From Chromatiaceae bacterium (GTDB taxonomy: Bacteria; Pseudomonadota; Gammaproteobacteria; Chromatiales; Chromatiaceae): a stretch of 8,888 nucleotides of DNA. The translations under genes were made by a program, and so were the position numbers. The stretch covers positions 1 to 8,888 of the forward strand of contig DTXR01000581.1 of assembly GCA_012962365.1 (NCBI GenBank), in the 5' to 3' direction. Below the pieces are notes generated by a model. That model was not told the origin of the DNA, searched no databases, and worked only from the letters and a program-made list of their open reading frames with translations. Positions 1 to 4,943 of this stretch are shown here, piece by piece. Positions within the stretch are counted from its first letter, which is position 1, and each line of letters begins with the position of its first letter.

Positions 1-2
1 CT

Positions 3-104
3 GTGTTAGCAGCTTCAGGCACCTTTGGGTACGGCGATGAATATGCTGACCTGATTGACATAGAGGGCCTGGGAGGTTTTGTTACAAATTATTTGTGTGC
101 ATAG
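3..104 (+). pseudogene. pyrD: Truncated pyrD (class 1B dihydroorotate dehydrogenase) fragment
   Basis: The frame opening at base 3 reads [20 protein letters not shown] and continues EGLGGFVT. This matches the N-terminal '[15 protein letters not shown]...LG..V.K' segment of class 1B dihydroorotate dehydrogenase, the catalytic subunit that oxidises dihydroorotate to orotate in pyrimidine synthesis. In the family the lysine after this segment and a PRxGNxxPR stretch follow. Here, after GGFVT (about base 86), the reading changes to NYLCA and stops with TAG at 102-104. The flavin- and substrate-binding barrel is therefore absent, and I find no remainder of pyrD elsewhere in the window. The 5' end lies outside the window. 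Inference: the gene was cut by an insertion or rearrangement whose edge is near base 86, or this is a leftover partial copy. A working pyrD would then have to exist elsewhere. Recognition is from memory of the family motif over only about 28 residues. Confidence 0.72.
84..96. repeat. 13-bp dyad at the pyrD break point
   Basis: ACAAAT-T-ATTTGT is a perfect dyad with a single central base. It coincides with the place where the PyrD reading loses homology. It could mark a recombination or target site, or be chance in AT-rich DNA. Confidence 0.3.
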
Positions 105-179
105 CCCTGCGGGATAATTTATTTTTTTGATATTCCTAATCATTTCAATGGCAAGAACAAAATAATGGCTTTTATCGTA

Positions 180-1478
180 TCAATGAGCATAAGCACATTC
201 CATTGTGACTGTCATCTCATTATACATGCCGTTCATTTCATCTATTTCTTGATCAAAGTGAGCCACCTCTATACCCATCTCATCTATTGTTGTTGGCAAT
301 AAAGTCTTTTTTTCAGCCACATACGCTTTCACAAACGATTTATCAAGTATATCCTCTTCTGTATAGTGGTATTTTTTCATGATATCCTCTTTATCTTCAA
401 ACGCATTGCCGAGAAGAATAAGATGATTTAATTCTTTAATCAGATAATCACTATGCGTTGTCACAAAAACCTTAATACCCGCTTTAATGAGCCTGACAAA
501 CAACCTTGCCATTTTCCGCTGGTTAGCGGGATGAAGATATTGTTCCGGTTCATCAATCAACAGTATATCGCCTGATTTTGCCAAACATTTGATATAAAAA
601 TTCAATTCGACTTGTGATGTAACTGTTGAAGAGCCTAAATAAACCGGTATCTTCTCATTTTCAAGGCCTTTGGTAAAAGAGAAAACAATCTGATTATTTT
701 CAACCCCGTATTCACCGCCAACGATCTCTTTCAAGCACTGAGCTAACTCAGGTTGTTCTTTCAGTAAAGGACTTTTTTGCTTGCTGTATACCTCAACAAT
801 ATCACGCACAAAATCGATATTATCTTTAACCGTGTGGGCATAGCGAGAAAAAGCATTTAGGGTGTCTAATTCCTTATGAAATAACGTAATACCGGTTCTT
901 TCTGACGTGATTAGAAACGGATGAGCAAAGTAATCATCCAGCAAGGCTTGTGCTAAGGCTCTATTAATAAAACGTTTGACAACCGCCGCGTGTGGAATCA
1001 GATTTTTATCTTCTACTAATAAAGCGAATTCTAAAAGCGTACTGTCTTTATCTTTAAAAGCATTTAAAATAGCTTTGGTTGCGCTACCCACAGACAAATC
1101 GAATGTCGTTTGATAGTTCGGCTGATAACCGTTTAAAAGCGCATCAAAGGTGGTTTCATAAAAATAATTTTCACTGGCACTGAATAACGCCGGCAAAGAA
1201 GTGGTATAGTTTTTAGACAGTTCAGCCAAAATGCTAGGCATATTTTTTTCAAATGAAGTTAATTCAATTTTAAGTACCCCGTTTTGAAAAAGACTTTGTA
1301 TTTTTTCTTCCTCTATTTTGAAATCAATGTTGTTTTGCCAAGTTTTCAGAAAACCATAAATGGCGCGAGTCGTGTATGTTTTCCCAGTATTATTTTTGCC
1401 ACAGATAAGGGTTAATTTACCGAGTTCGATTTCAGTTTTTTTGTCTAAAGCACCCCGTTTTTCAAATTGGAATTTCAT
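180..1478 (-). CDS. AAA_15/AAA_21-type ABC ATPase (SMC/RecF/OLD-like), possible defence ATPase
   Basis: A 432-residue soluble ATPase. The Walker A motif GKNNTGKT is at residues 27-34. A signature-like LGSSTVTS follows at about 281-288, then Walker B ILLIDEP at 305-311 with catalytic Glu310, an EQYLHP D-loop region, and an H-loop THSDYL with His342. The long segment between Walker A and the signature is the lid/coiled-coil insertion usual in this group. The C-terminal 80 residues contain no TOPRIM DxD motif, so it is not a full OLD nuclease. Such ATPases occur in abortive-infection and other phage-defence loci and in mobile DNA. I see no effector gene beside it. The start is supported by AAAGG at 1487-1491, eight bases before ATG. 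It is AT-rich compared with the pilin cluster, and a broken paralogue lies upstream. Function in this cell is inferred only. Confidence 0.85.
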   Translation of the reverse strand: MKFQFEKRGALDKKTEIELGKLTLICGKNNTGKTYTTRAIYGFLKTWQNNIDFKIEEEKIQSLFQNGVLKIELTSFEKNMPSILAELSKNYTTSLPALFSASENYFYETTFDALLNGYQPNYQTTFDLSVGSATKAILNAFKDKDSTLLEFALLVEDKNLIPHAAVVKRFINRALAQALLDDYFAHPFLITSERTGITLFHKELDTLNAFSRYAHTVKDNIDFVRDIVEVYSKQKSPLLKEQPELAQCLKEIVGGEYGVENNQIVFSFTKGLENEKIPVYLGSSTVTSQVELNFYIKCLAKSGDILLIDEPEQYLHPANQRKMARLFVRLIKAGIKVFVTTHSDYLIKELNHLILLGNAFEDKEDIMKKYHYTEEDILDKSFVKAYVAEKKTLLPTTIDEMGIEVAHFDQEIDEMNGMYNEMTVTMECAYAH

Positions 1479-1586
1479 TATACACGCCTTTGGTTAGTGA
1501 GTTGATTCAACTACCCTGTTCATTTTCACATCAATATGCAATCTAGGTGATGCTGGTTTAAAAGGATAGAACGTTGATGGCCGACT

Positions 1587-1622
1587 GATTAATTAAACTG
1601 ATTGACAGAGATTTAATTGATT
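1587..1622. repeat. Imperfect AT-rich inverted repeat
   Basis: GATTAATTAAA (1587-1597) faces TTTAATTGATT (1612-1622). Seven central base pairs are perfect and the outer ones are mixed. It lies about 110 bases upstream of the ATPase start and could be an operator for that gene or chance in AT-rich DNA. Confidence 0.3.
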
Positions 1623-1692
1623 AACTAATAACACTATCAGCGTAAATCATGACAATCAGCATTTAGCGTAGCATACCGAAGGTTCACGCATT

Positions 1693-1712
1693 AGTTTTTG
1701 CGCGCAAAAACT
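1693..1712. repeat. Perfect 20-bp palindrome
   Basis: AGTTTTTGCG is followed directly by its reverse complement CGCAAAAACT. As RNA it could fold into an 8-bp stem with a CGCG loop. It lies between the intact ATPase gene and the decayed paralogue, so it may be a binding site for a dimeric regulator, a terminator-like hairpin of the decayed upstream gene, or a recombination site. Confidence 0.55.
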
Positions 1713-1745
1713 TTATTTATCAGTGTTCTATCATTTTTTATCTGG

Positions 1746-1782
1746 TTTATATTAATAACAACAAAACCGGTTTTAATATAAA
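1746..1782. repeat. 10-bp inverted repeat at the edge of the paralogue fragment
   Basis: TTTATATTAA (1746-1755) and TTAATATAAA (1773-1782) are perfect reverse complements separated by 17 bases. The right arm overlaps the point where protein homology of the paralogue fragment ends (about 1772), so it may mark the deletion end point. Confidence 0.45.
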
Positions 1783-2143
1783 GTCTTTAATCACTGTCGC
1801 GTGTGGAATGTGAGCGTTATCCGCCACCAGTAAGGTGATTTCAAGAACGCTGCTATCCTTATTTTTAATAAGGGTTAAACTGTGATTGGGTGCCAATAGC
1901 CAATTGAATTTCGTTTTTATAATTGGGTTGATAATCAGAATTTAAAGCACGAAACGACGTTTTTGAAAAAAAATCGTCATTGGTACTGAAAATTTTAGAA
2001 AGTAATTGCGTGTATTGTTGAGACACTACATCCAACACACGAGAAATATCCTTTTCAAACGACTGTAAATTAAGTTTCAGTACCCCGTTTTTAAAAAGGC
2101 TTTTTATTTTGACGGGTTATAATTGGAAATCAATATCTTGCAC
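1772..2143 (-). pseudogene. Decayed internal fragment of a paralogous AAA ATPase
   Basis: Read on the minus strand, this segment aligns with residues about 50-172 of the neighbouring intact ATPase. Shared stretches include KSLFKNGVLKLNLQSFEKD (against QSLFQNGVLKIELTSFEKN), DYQPNY (against GYQPNY), KNKDSSVLE (against KDKDSTLLE) and NAHIPHATVIK (against KNLIPHAAVVK). By hand I count roughly 45% identity over the first 76 aligned residues, so it is a diverged paralogue rather than a recent copy. It is broken by an in-frame TAA at 2117-2119 and a frameshift near 1868-1880. Walker A, Walker B and both ends of the protein are missing. Same orientation as the intact gene. It suggests the locus once held two related ATPase genes in tandem. 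Confidence 0.85.
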
Positions 2144-2191
2144 TCTGCACACCCTCTGAACCCACGGATTCAGGTTATCCTTATAATTGGA
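2117..2191. repeat. 11-bp direct repeat pair
   Basis: TTATAATTGGA occurs at 2117-2127 and again at 2181-2191. The first copy lies inside the paralogue fragment, including its in-frame stop, and the second lies just beyond its homology end. It may be a relic of a small duplication or deletion, or chance. Confidence 0.35.
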
Positions 2192-2233
2192 GAAACAGGG
2201 TTCGGAAACTACACCAGAGCGGGGCGCCTGTCA

Positions 2234-2256
2234 ATGCGTATAATAATCATTCGCAT
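2234..2256. promoter_or_regulatory. Fur-box-like dyad
   Basis: ATGCG and CGCAT arms enclose an AT-rich core. On the minus strand the centre reads GAATGATTATTAT, which resembles the GATAATGATTATC-type Fur operator. No iron-uptake gene is adjacent, so this is a pattern match only. Confidence 0.3.
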
Positions 2257-2269
2257 ATATATGGGTATA

Positions 2270-2290
2270 TTCCATTCCGTATGAATGGAA
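2270..2290. repeat. 8-bp hairpin
   Basis: TTCCATTC, loop CGTAT, GAATGGAA. This is a perfect 8-bp stem with no T-run on either side, so it is not an obvious terminator. It may be an operator or a relic. Confidence 0.4.
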
Positions 2291-2408
2291 ATTGAGGTCG
2301 CCGGAAAAATAACGCAACTCATTGTTAGTAAAATTAAAATTCCCTACATGACGCACCTGTGGTCCCGCAGATAACGTGCGCTATCGGCATAAAAGCAGAA
2401 ATCTTAAT

Positions 2409-2446
2409 AGAAATGATTTGCATTTAGAAAAAATTCGGGATATTCT
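2409..2446 (+). promoter_or_regulatory. Possible promoter of the 78-residue gene with overlapping AAATG/CATTT dyad
   Basis: TTGCAT (2418-2423) and TATTCT (2441-2446) are spaced by 17 bases. This is a fair sigma70-type arrangement about 40 bases before the start at 2488. The dyad AAATG...CATTT (2411-2425) overlaps the -35 element and resembles a Fur-type or other dimeric repressor site. The -35 match is only partial. Confidence 0.35.
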
Positions 2447-2487
2447 TACGCTCGAATGTAGTCACTCTGAATATCGGCAGGAAAAAC

Positions 2488-2724
2488 ATGCAAGCAACAA
2501 ACCAGGAAGTGCTGAGCAAGATAAGCGAGCTTTATCGGGAGGTGTTTAAGCACGATGGTTATGGCGACCTGAAAATTGAGATGCGCATTCTTCGTCGCGG
2601 CCAAAAAGAAGTGATCGTTTACTGCGGCAAGCAATATCGCTATGTGGTTGATTTCAAGTCGGAGATGGAATCCTCCCAATCCAGGCATGATGAGAATTCA
2701 TTATTGACCAATGTCCGCGCCTGA
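2488..2724 (+). CDS. Small soluble protein of unknown function (78 aa)
   Basis: I do not recognise this protein. It is charged, has no signal peptide or membrane segment, and starts with a predicted helix (about residues 5-22). This is followed by probable beta strands around KIEMRILRRG (29-38) and EVIVYCGKQYRYVVDF (41-56), and a polar tail. One cysteine (Cys46). The start is supported by a GGCAGGA ribosome site about seven bases before ATG and by a plausible promoter at 2418-2446. Base composition fits the pilin cluster rather than the ATPase region. It precedes the structured leader of the first pilin and may share its transcript, but nothing shows that it takes part in pilus function. The strand on the opposite side is also open over this span; I prefer the plus strand because of the ribosome site. 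Confidence 0.68.
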   Translation: MQATNQEVLSKISELYREVFKHDGYGDLKIEMRILRRGQKEVIVYCGKQYRYVVDFKSEMESSQSRHDENSLLTNVRA

Positions 2725-2739
2725 GATCAACCATGTTTA

Positions 2740-2895
2740 TTCGGCACGGGGCACTGCCGAAGTGGGTCACCCAACCCGACCCATAGCAGGTCACGCCTGG
2801 AAGGTGCGATACCCCAAACCGGGCAAGGAAGCCCTACTTATTCGGATGGTGGTGAGAGGCCATATCCAGAAAGCTGGATGACATCTTAAGGATGT
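2740..2895 (+). promoter_or_regulatory. Structured 5' leader (candidate cis-regulatory RNA) of the first pilin gene
   Basis: Successive hairpins fill the gap before the pilin gene: TTCGGCA/TGCCGAA (2740-2746/2755-2761), TGGGTC/GACCCA (2763-2768/2778-2783), CAGG/CCTG (2787-2790/2796-2799), GGGC/GCCC (2821-2824/2831-2834), ATCCAG/CTGGAT with an AAAG loop (2864-2869/2874-2879) and ACATC/GATGT (2881-2885/2891-2895). CATC at 2882-2885 could alternatively pair with GATG at 2845-2848, which would allow two mutually exclusive folds. I tested it by eye against the cyclic di-GMP-I (GEMM) consensus and other common riboswitches without a match. No poly-U terminator follows, so any control would act on stability or translation. 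The leader could equally be a stabilising 5' region for a highly expressed pilin mRNA. Confidence 0.5.
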
Positions 2896-2970
2896 GTCCG
2901 TTGTATGAATATTACAAGTTAATCCACGGCATCAGGGCCCGGGGCAGGGCGACGAAGCCGAAAACCGAAT

Positions 2971-2976
2971 AGGTGA
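2971..2976 (+). promoter_or_regulatory. Ribosome binding site of the first pilin gene
   Basis: AGGTGA ends seven bases before ATG at 2984. This favours that ATG over the second one at 2990 and so supports the full-length 38-residue prepilin leader. Confidence 0.75.
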
Positions 2977-2983
2977 ATTTATA

Positions 2984-4057
2984 ATGAACATGAAGTCAAT
3001 TTTGAAGCACTTTGATCGTATCGATGCCGCTTCCATCGAAGACAAGAAAGTTGCCAAGCGTGTAGCGAAACTGCAGGCTGGGCGCAAGCAGGGCGGTTTC
3101 ACCCTTCTCGAGCTGCTGGTCGTCGTGGCCATTCTAGCCGCCATCGCTGGCACCGCCACCATAGCACTGCAGGACACCGATGCGCGTGCATCTGCTGCTG
3201 CACATGTGGCCATGATGGATGAACTGAATAAGGGTATCCGTACCTATCGTGTGCTGAAGAAAAATCAATATCCGGATAACTTTGACGCATTGTTGGGTGC
3301 AGGCATTGGTGCGCATCCTGTTACAGGTGCTGCGGGTTCTGCTGCTGGTGCTACCTTCCCCGCCAATGAGCTGGTAGCTATCGAAGATGTTGGGACTGTC
3401 CCCTTGACGGTTGATGTGGCTTCAGTAATGGCTGATATTGGTATGACTCAGCTTCAGTACCTCAATTACACTGCGGCAGCTGATCTCGATGGCGATGGCG
3501 TTACTACTGATTGTGAATCTGCAAACATCGTTTCTACCATTGAGTCCCGCTCAAATGCAGTGGTGGCCAATAACATCTTCATGACGCCAGCAGCCAACGG
3601 TTGCGGAGCTGCTGTGACATTGTTGGATCCTGCGGGGGCGACTTCCGGTGACCAGGTTCTGGTCTGGACTGGTGGTTATGAGCGGGTGATGGGGGCAGCT
3701 GGTGTGGCTCATGACATTGCCGGCGCACCTGCTGTTGCCCCTGGCGGTGATCCTGGCGATGCAATTGCAACCAGCGCCGCCGGTACCCCAGTATTGATGG
3801 TGGTCGGTATCGGTCCTTCTTCCACGCTCTTCAATGCCAATGAACTGGGTGGTATGACCACCGTGCCGGTCTATCGTCACGTAGGCCCGCTTCAGTATGG
3901 GCGCTTTGCCGCGTTGTTTGAGATCGGAACGTTCAGCGATGCAGCCGGTGGTTACGATGCAATTGATCAGGTCAACCTGGTGGCCATCATCGACGGTGCC
4001 GGTGATACCAAGGAAGAAGAACTGGGTGAGTGGGACGGTACCCGTAACACTATTTAA
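2984..4057 (+). CDS. Type IV prepilin, probable major subunit, with long leader and EF-hand-like loop
   Basis: A 357-residue prepilin. The prepilin peptidase site is KQGG|FTLLE: cleavage after Gly38, Phe39 as the first mature residue and the conserved Glu43 (mature position 5), followed by a hydrophobic helix to about residue 60. The mature protein would be about 319 residues, much larger than a GspG pseudopilin. The leader of 38 residues is long and strongly basic, where 5-25 is usual. The TYR...NQYPDNFDALL segment (87-104) resembles the 'YP....L..L' region of GspG-like pilins. DLDGDGVTTDCE (167-178) fits an EF-hand calcium loop with acidic residues at positions 1, 3, 5, 10 and 12 and Gly at 6. 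Cys177 and Cys207 may form a disulfide. It is preceded by a structured leader and followed by a terminator, which suggests separate high expression. It would sit in the inner membrane, then in the fibre. Its exact system is not identifiable. Confidence 0.88.
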   Translation: MNMKSILKHFDRIDAASIEDKKVAKRVAKLQAGRKQGGFTLLELLVVVAILAAIAGTATIALQDTDARASAAAHVAMMDELNKGIRTYRVLKKNQYPDNFDALLGAGIGAHPVTGAAGSAAGATFPANELVAIEDVGTVPLTVDVASVMADIGMTQLQYLNYTAAADLDGDGVTTDCESANIVSTIESRSNAVVANNIFMTPAANGCGAAVTLLDPAGATSGDQVLVWTGGYERVMGAAGVAHDIAGAPAVAPGGDPGDAIATSAAGTPVLMVVGIGPSSTLFNANELGGMTTVPVYRHVGPLQYGRFAALFEIGTFSDAAGGYDAIDQVNLVAIIDGAGDTKEEELGEWDGTRNTI

Positions 4058-4075
4058 TCTGAGTGTTTGAACGGC

Positions 4076-4128
4076 CCTTTTCCAAATTGCCACAAGGACG
4101 TGGCGTCTCACTCCTCCCCTGGAAAAGG
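4076..4128 (+). repeat. Nested hairpins in the 3' region of the first pilin gene
   Basis: CCTTTTCCA (4076-4084) pairs perfectly with TGGAAAAGG (4120-4128). The enclosed loop contains GCCAC/GTGGC (4089-4093/4100-4104). This compound stem lies directly before the intrinsic terminator and probably protects the 3' end of the pilin mRNA. Confidence 0.6.
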
Positions 4129-4131
4129 CTT

Positions 4132-4158
4132 GGTCGGCCGCCTTGGCCGACCTTTTTT
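4132..4158 (+). terminator. Intrinsic terminator after the first pilin gene
   Basis: GGTCGGCC (4132-4139), loop GCCTT, GGCCGACC (4145-4152), then TTTTTT (4153-4158). A perfect 8-bp GC-rich stem with a T6 run. It lies 17 bases before the next start, so the downstream genes depend on readthrough or on a promoter I cannot see. It probably sets a ratio of much first pilin to little of the others. Confidence 0.88.
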
Positions 4159-4175
4159 AAACCCGGCCGCTGCTT

Positions 4176-4943
4176 ATGAACAGAATGCAAGAAAAAGCTA
4201 ACCAGTCAGGGCTAACTCTTTTGGAACTGATGGTGGTTATCGCGGTGTTGGTGGCGGTGGCTGCGCTGGCTTCGGGATCGCTTTTTGGAACCTTGGAAGT
4301 CTCCAGAGAGAAACTGACCGAACCGGAGATGATGGCGATTGCAGAAGCCGTCAGGCAATTCAAGAAGGATACGGGGTATTACCCGAAACAGGGTCCCTTC
4401 AACCTGAACACGGCAGGCGGAGAGATCGCCCTGGCTTCATTGCCAGAAGAATCCGGGGGCACGAATGCAGAAAAAACCCGCTGGTTCTATTCGCCAGCCA
4501 ATTTTTATCAGTTGACCCGTGCGGTAAGTCCATTGGCAGGCACCGGCCACATGCTTGAAAACTGGCGCAGCGAAGCGGCGCGCGGCTGGCGTGGCCCTTA
4601 CCTGAAAGGTTTTACGGACGGTTATGTGGACATCCGCGATGGCATCAATGATGGTACACCCGACGGAAATGCTGCCGGGAATCCATTGACCGGAAACAAT
4701 ATACCGGATGTACCTGGCGTAGCTGATCCTTTTCAGTTTCGTCCCGAACCTGTGGGCGGCGGAACACTCATGGACTGGGCGGAGACGCCGAGGTTGCCAT
4801 CACCGCCCGGCAGGCTATACGAGAAAGTAACCTGGGGCAGGCCGTATCTGCTGTTTGGTCTGGATGCGCAGCCCCTGGTCGTCTGTATGGGGCCTGATGG
4901 AGAGTACAACACCGCAGACGACATATTTCTGGATATTCACTGA
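4176..4943 (+). CDS. Type IV prepilin / GspG-like minor pilin
   Basis: A 255-residue prepilin with a short leader: cleavage after Gly12 in NQSG|LTLLE, the conserved Glu17 (mature position 5) and a hydrophobic helix to about residue 35. It keeps features of the GspG-like group: QFKKDTGYYP (61-70), a GWRGPYL motif (137-143), and the C-terminal MGPDGEYNTADDIFLD (238-253), like the glycine-aspartate calcium region of GspG. An Asp/Gly/Asn-rich stretch at 155-169 may also bind metal. The third prepilin shares DTG and GWRGPYL motifs in the same order, so the two are paralogues. The ATG at 4176 has no good Shine-Dalgarno, and an alternative ATG at 4185 would leave only nine leader residues. It ends in a TGATG overlap with the next gene, suggesting coupled translation. 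Likely a minor or tip subunit. Confidence 0.86.
   Translation: MNRMQEKANQSGLTLLELMVVIAVLVAVAALASGSLFGTLEVSREKLTEPEMMAIAEAVRQFKKDTGYYPKQGPFNLNTAGGEIALASLPEESGGTNAEKTRWFYSPANFYQLTRAVSPLAGTGHMLENWRSEAARGWRGPYLKGFTDGYVDIRDGINDGTPDGNAAGNPLTGNNIPDVPGVADPFQFRPEPVGGGTLMDWAETPRLPSPPGRLYEKVTWGRPYLLFGLDAQPLVVCMGPDGEYNTADDIFLDIH

Larger units (their letters stand above)
1479..1771. other. AT-rich spacer upstream of the ATPase gene
   Basis: No gene is seen on either strand. It should contain the promoter of the minus-strand ATPase, but I cannot single out a convincing -35/-10 pair. It carries the imperfect inverted repeat near 1587-1622, the 20-bp palindrome at 1693-1712, and the left arm of the 1746-1782 inverted repeat. 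I found no trace of the C-terminal half of the paralogue fragment here. Confidence 0.5.
2144..2404. other. Spacer between the ATPase remnant and the 78-residue gene
   Basis: No supported gene. Contents are the second copy of the 11-bp direct repeat, a Fur-box-like dyad (2234-2256), a hairpin (2270-2290), and a weak dyad GATA/TATC within an otherwise unremarkable stretch near 2375-2390. Base composition rises towards that of the pilin cluster along this stretch. Confidence 0.45.

Noticed and set aside
180..1478. OLD-family nuclease (ATPase plus TOPRIM)
   Set aside because: The protein ends about 90 residues after the H-loop and contains no TOPRIM acidic motifs, so only the ATPase part is supported.
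86..2500. Flanking direct repeats that would define the insertion as a mobile element
   Set aside because: I looked for the GTTACAAATT junction sequence on the right side and found no convincing second copy.
2446..2688. 80-residue reading frame on the minus strand
   Set aside because: It lies opposite the 78-residue gene, has no ribosome site or recognisable features, and is better explained as the reverse of a real gene.
2488..2724. HemP-like hemin uptake protein, suggested by the Fur-like boxes and the EVIVYCGKQYRYVV stretch
   Set aside because: The resemblance is loose and the C-terminal KLILTK signature of HemP is missing.
2740..2758. Sigma54 promoter (GGCAC...TGC)
   Set aside because: The GG and GC elements are 11 bases apart instead of 10 and the pattern coincides with the arms of a hairpin.
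2800..2840. Group II intron 5' end (GTGCG-like) or RNase P/SRP-like RNA pieces
   Set aside because: GGTGCGA and CAGGTCACGCCTG resemble small parts of these RNAs, but no domain V, no reverse transcriptase and none of the other conserved segments are seen.
2725..2983. Cyclic di-GMP-I (GEMM) riboswitch before the pilin gene
   Set aside because: The location fits and GGGCAA and similar fragments occur, but the conserved GACGCAAAGCC-type core, the GNRA-capped stem and the paired second domain are not present.
3551..4111. 186-residue minus-strand reading frame across the first pilin
   Set aside because: It is antisense to a clear prepilin, has shadow-like composition rich in His, Thr and Arg, and would overlap the hairpin region.
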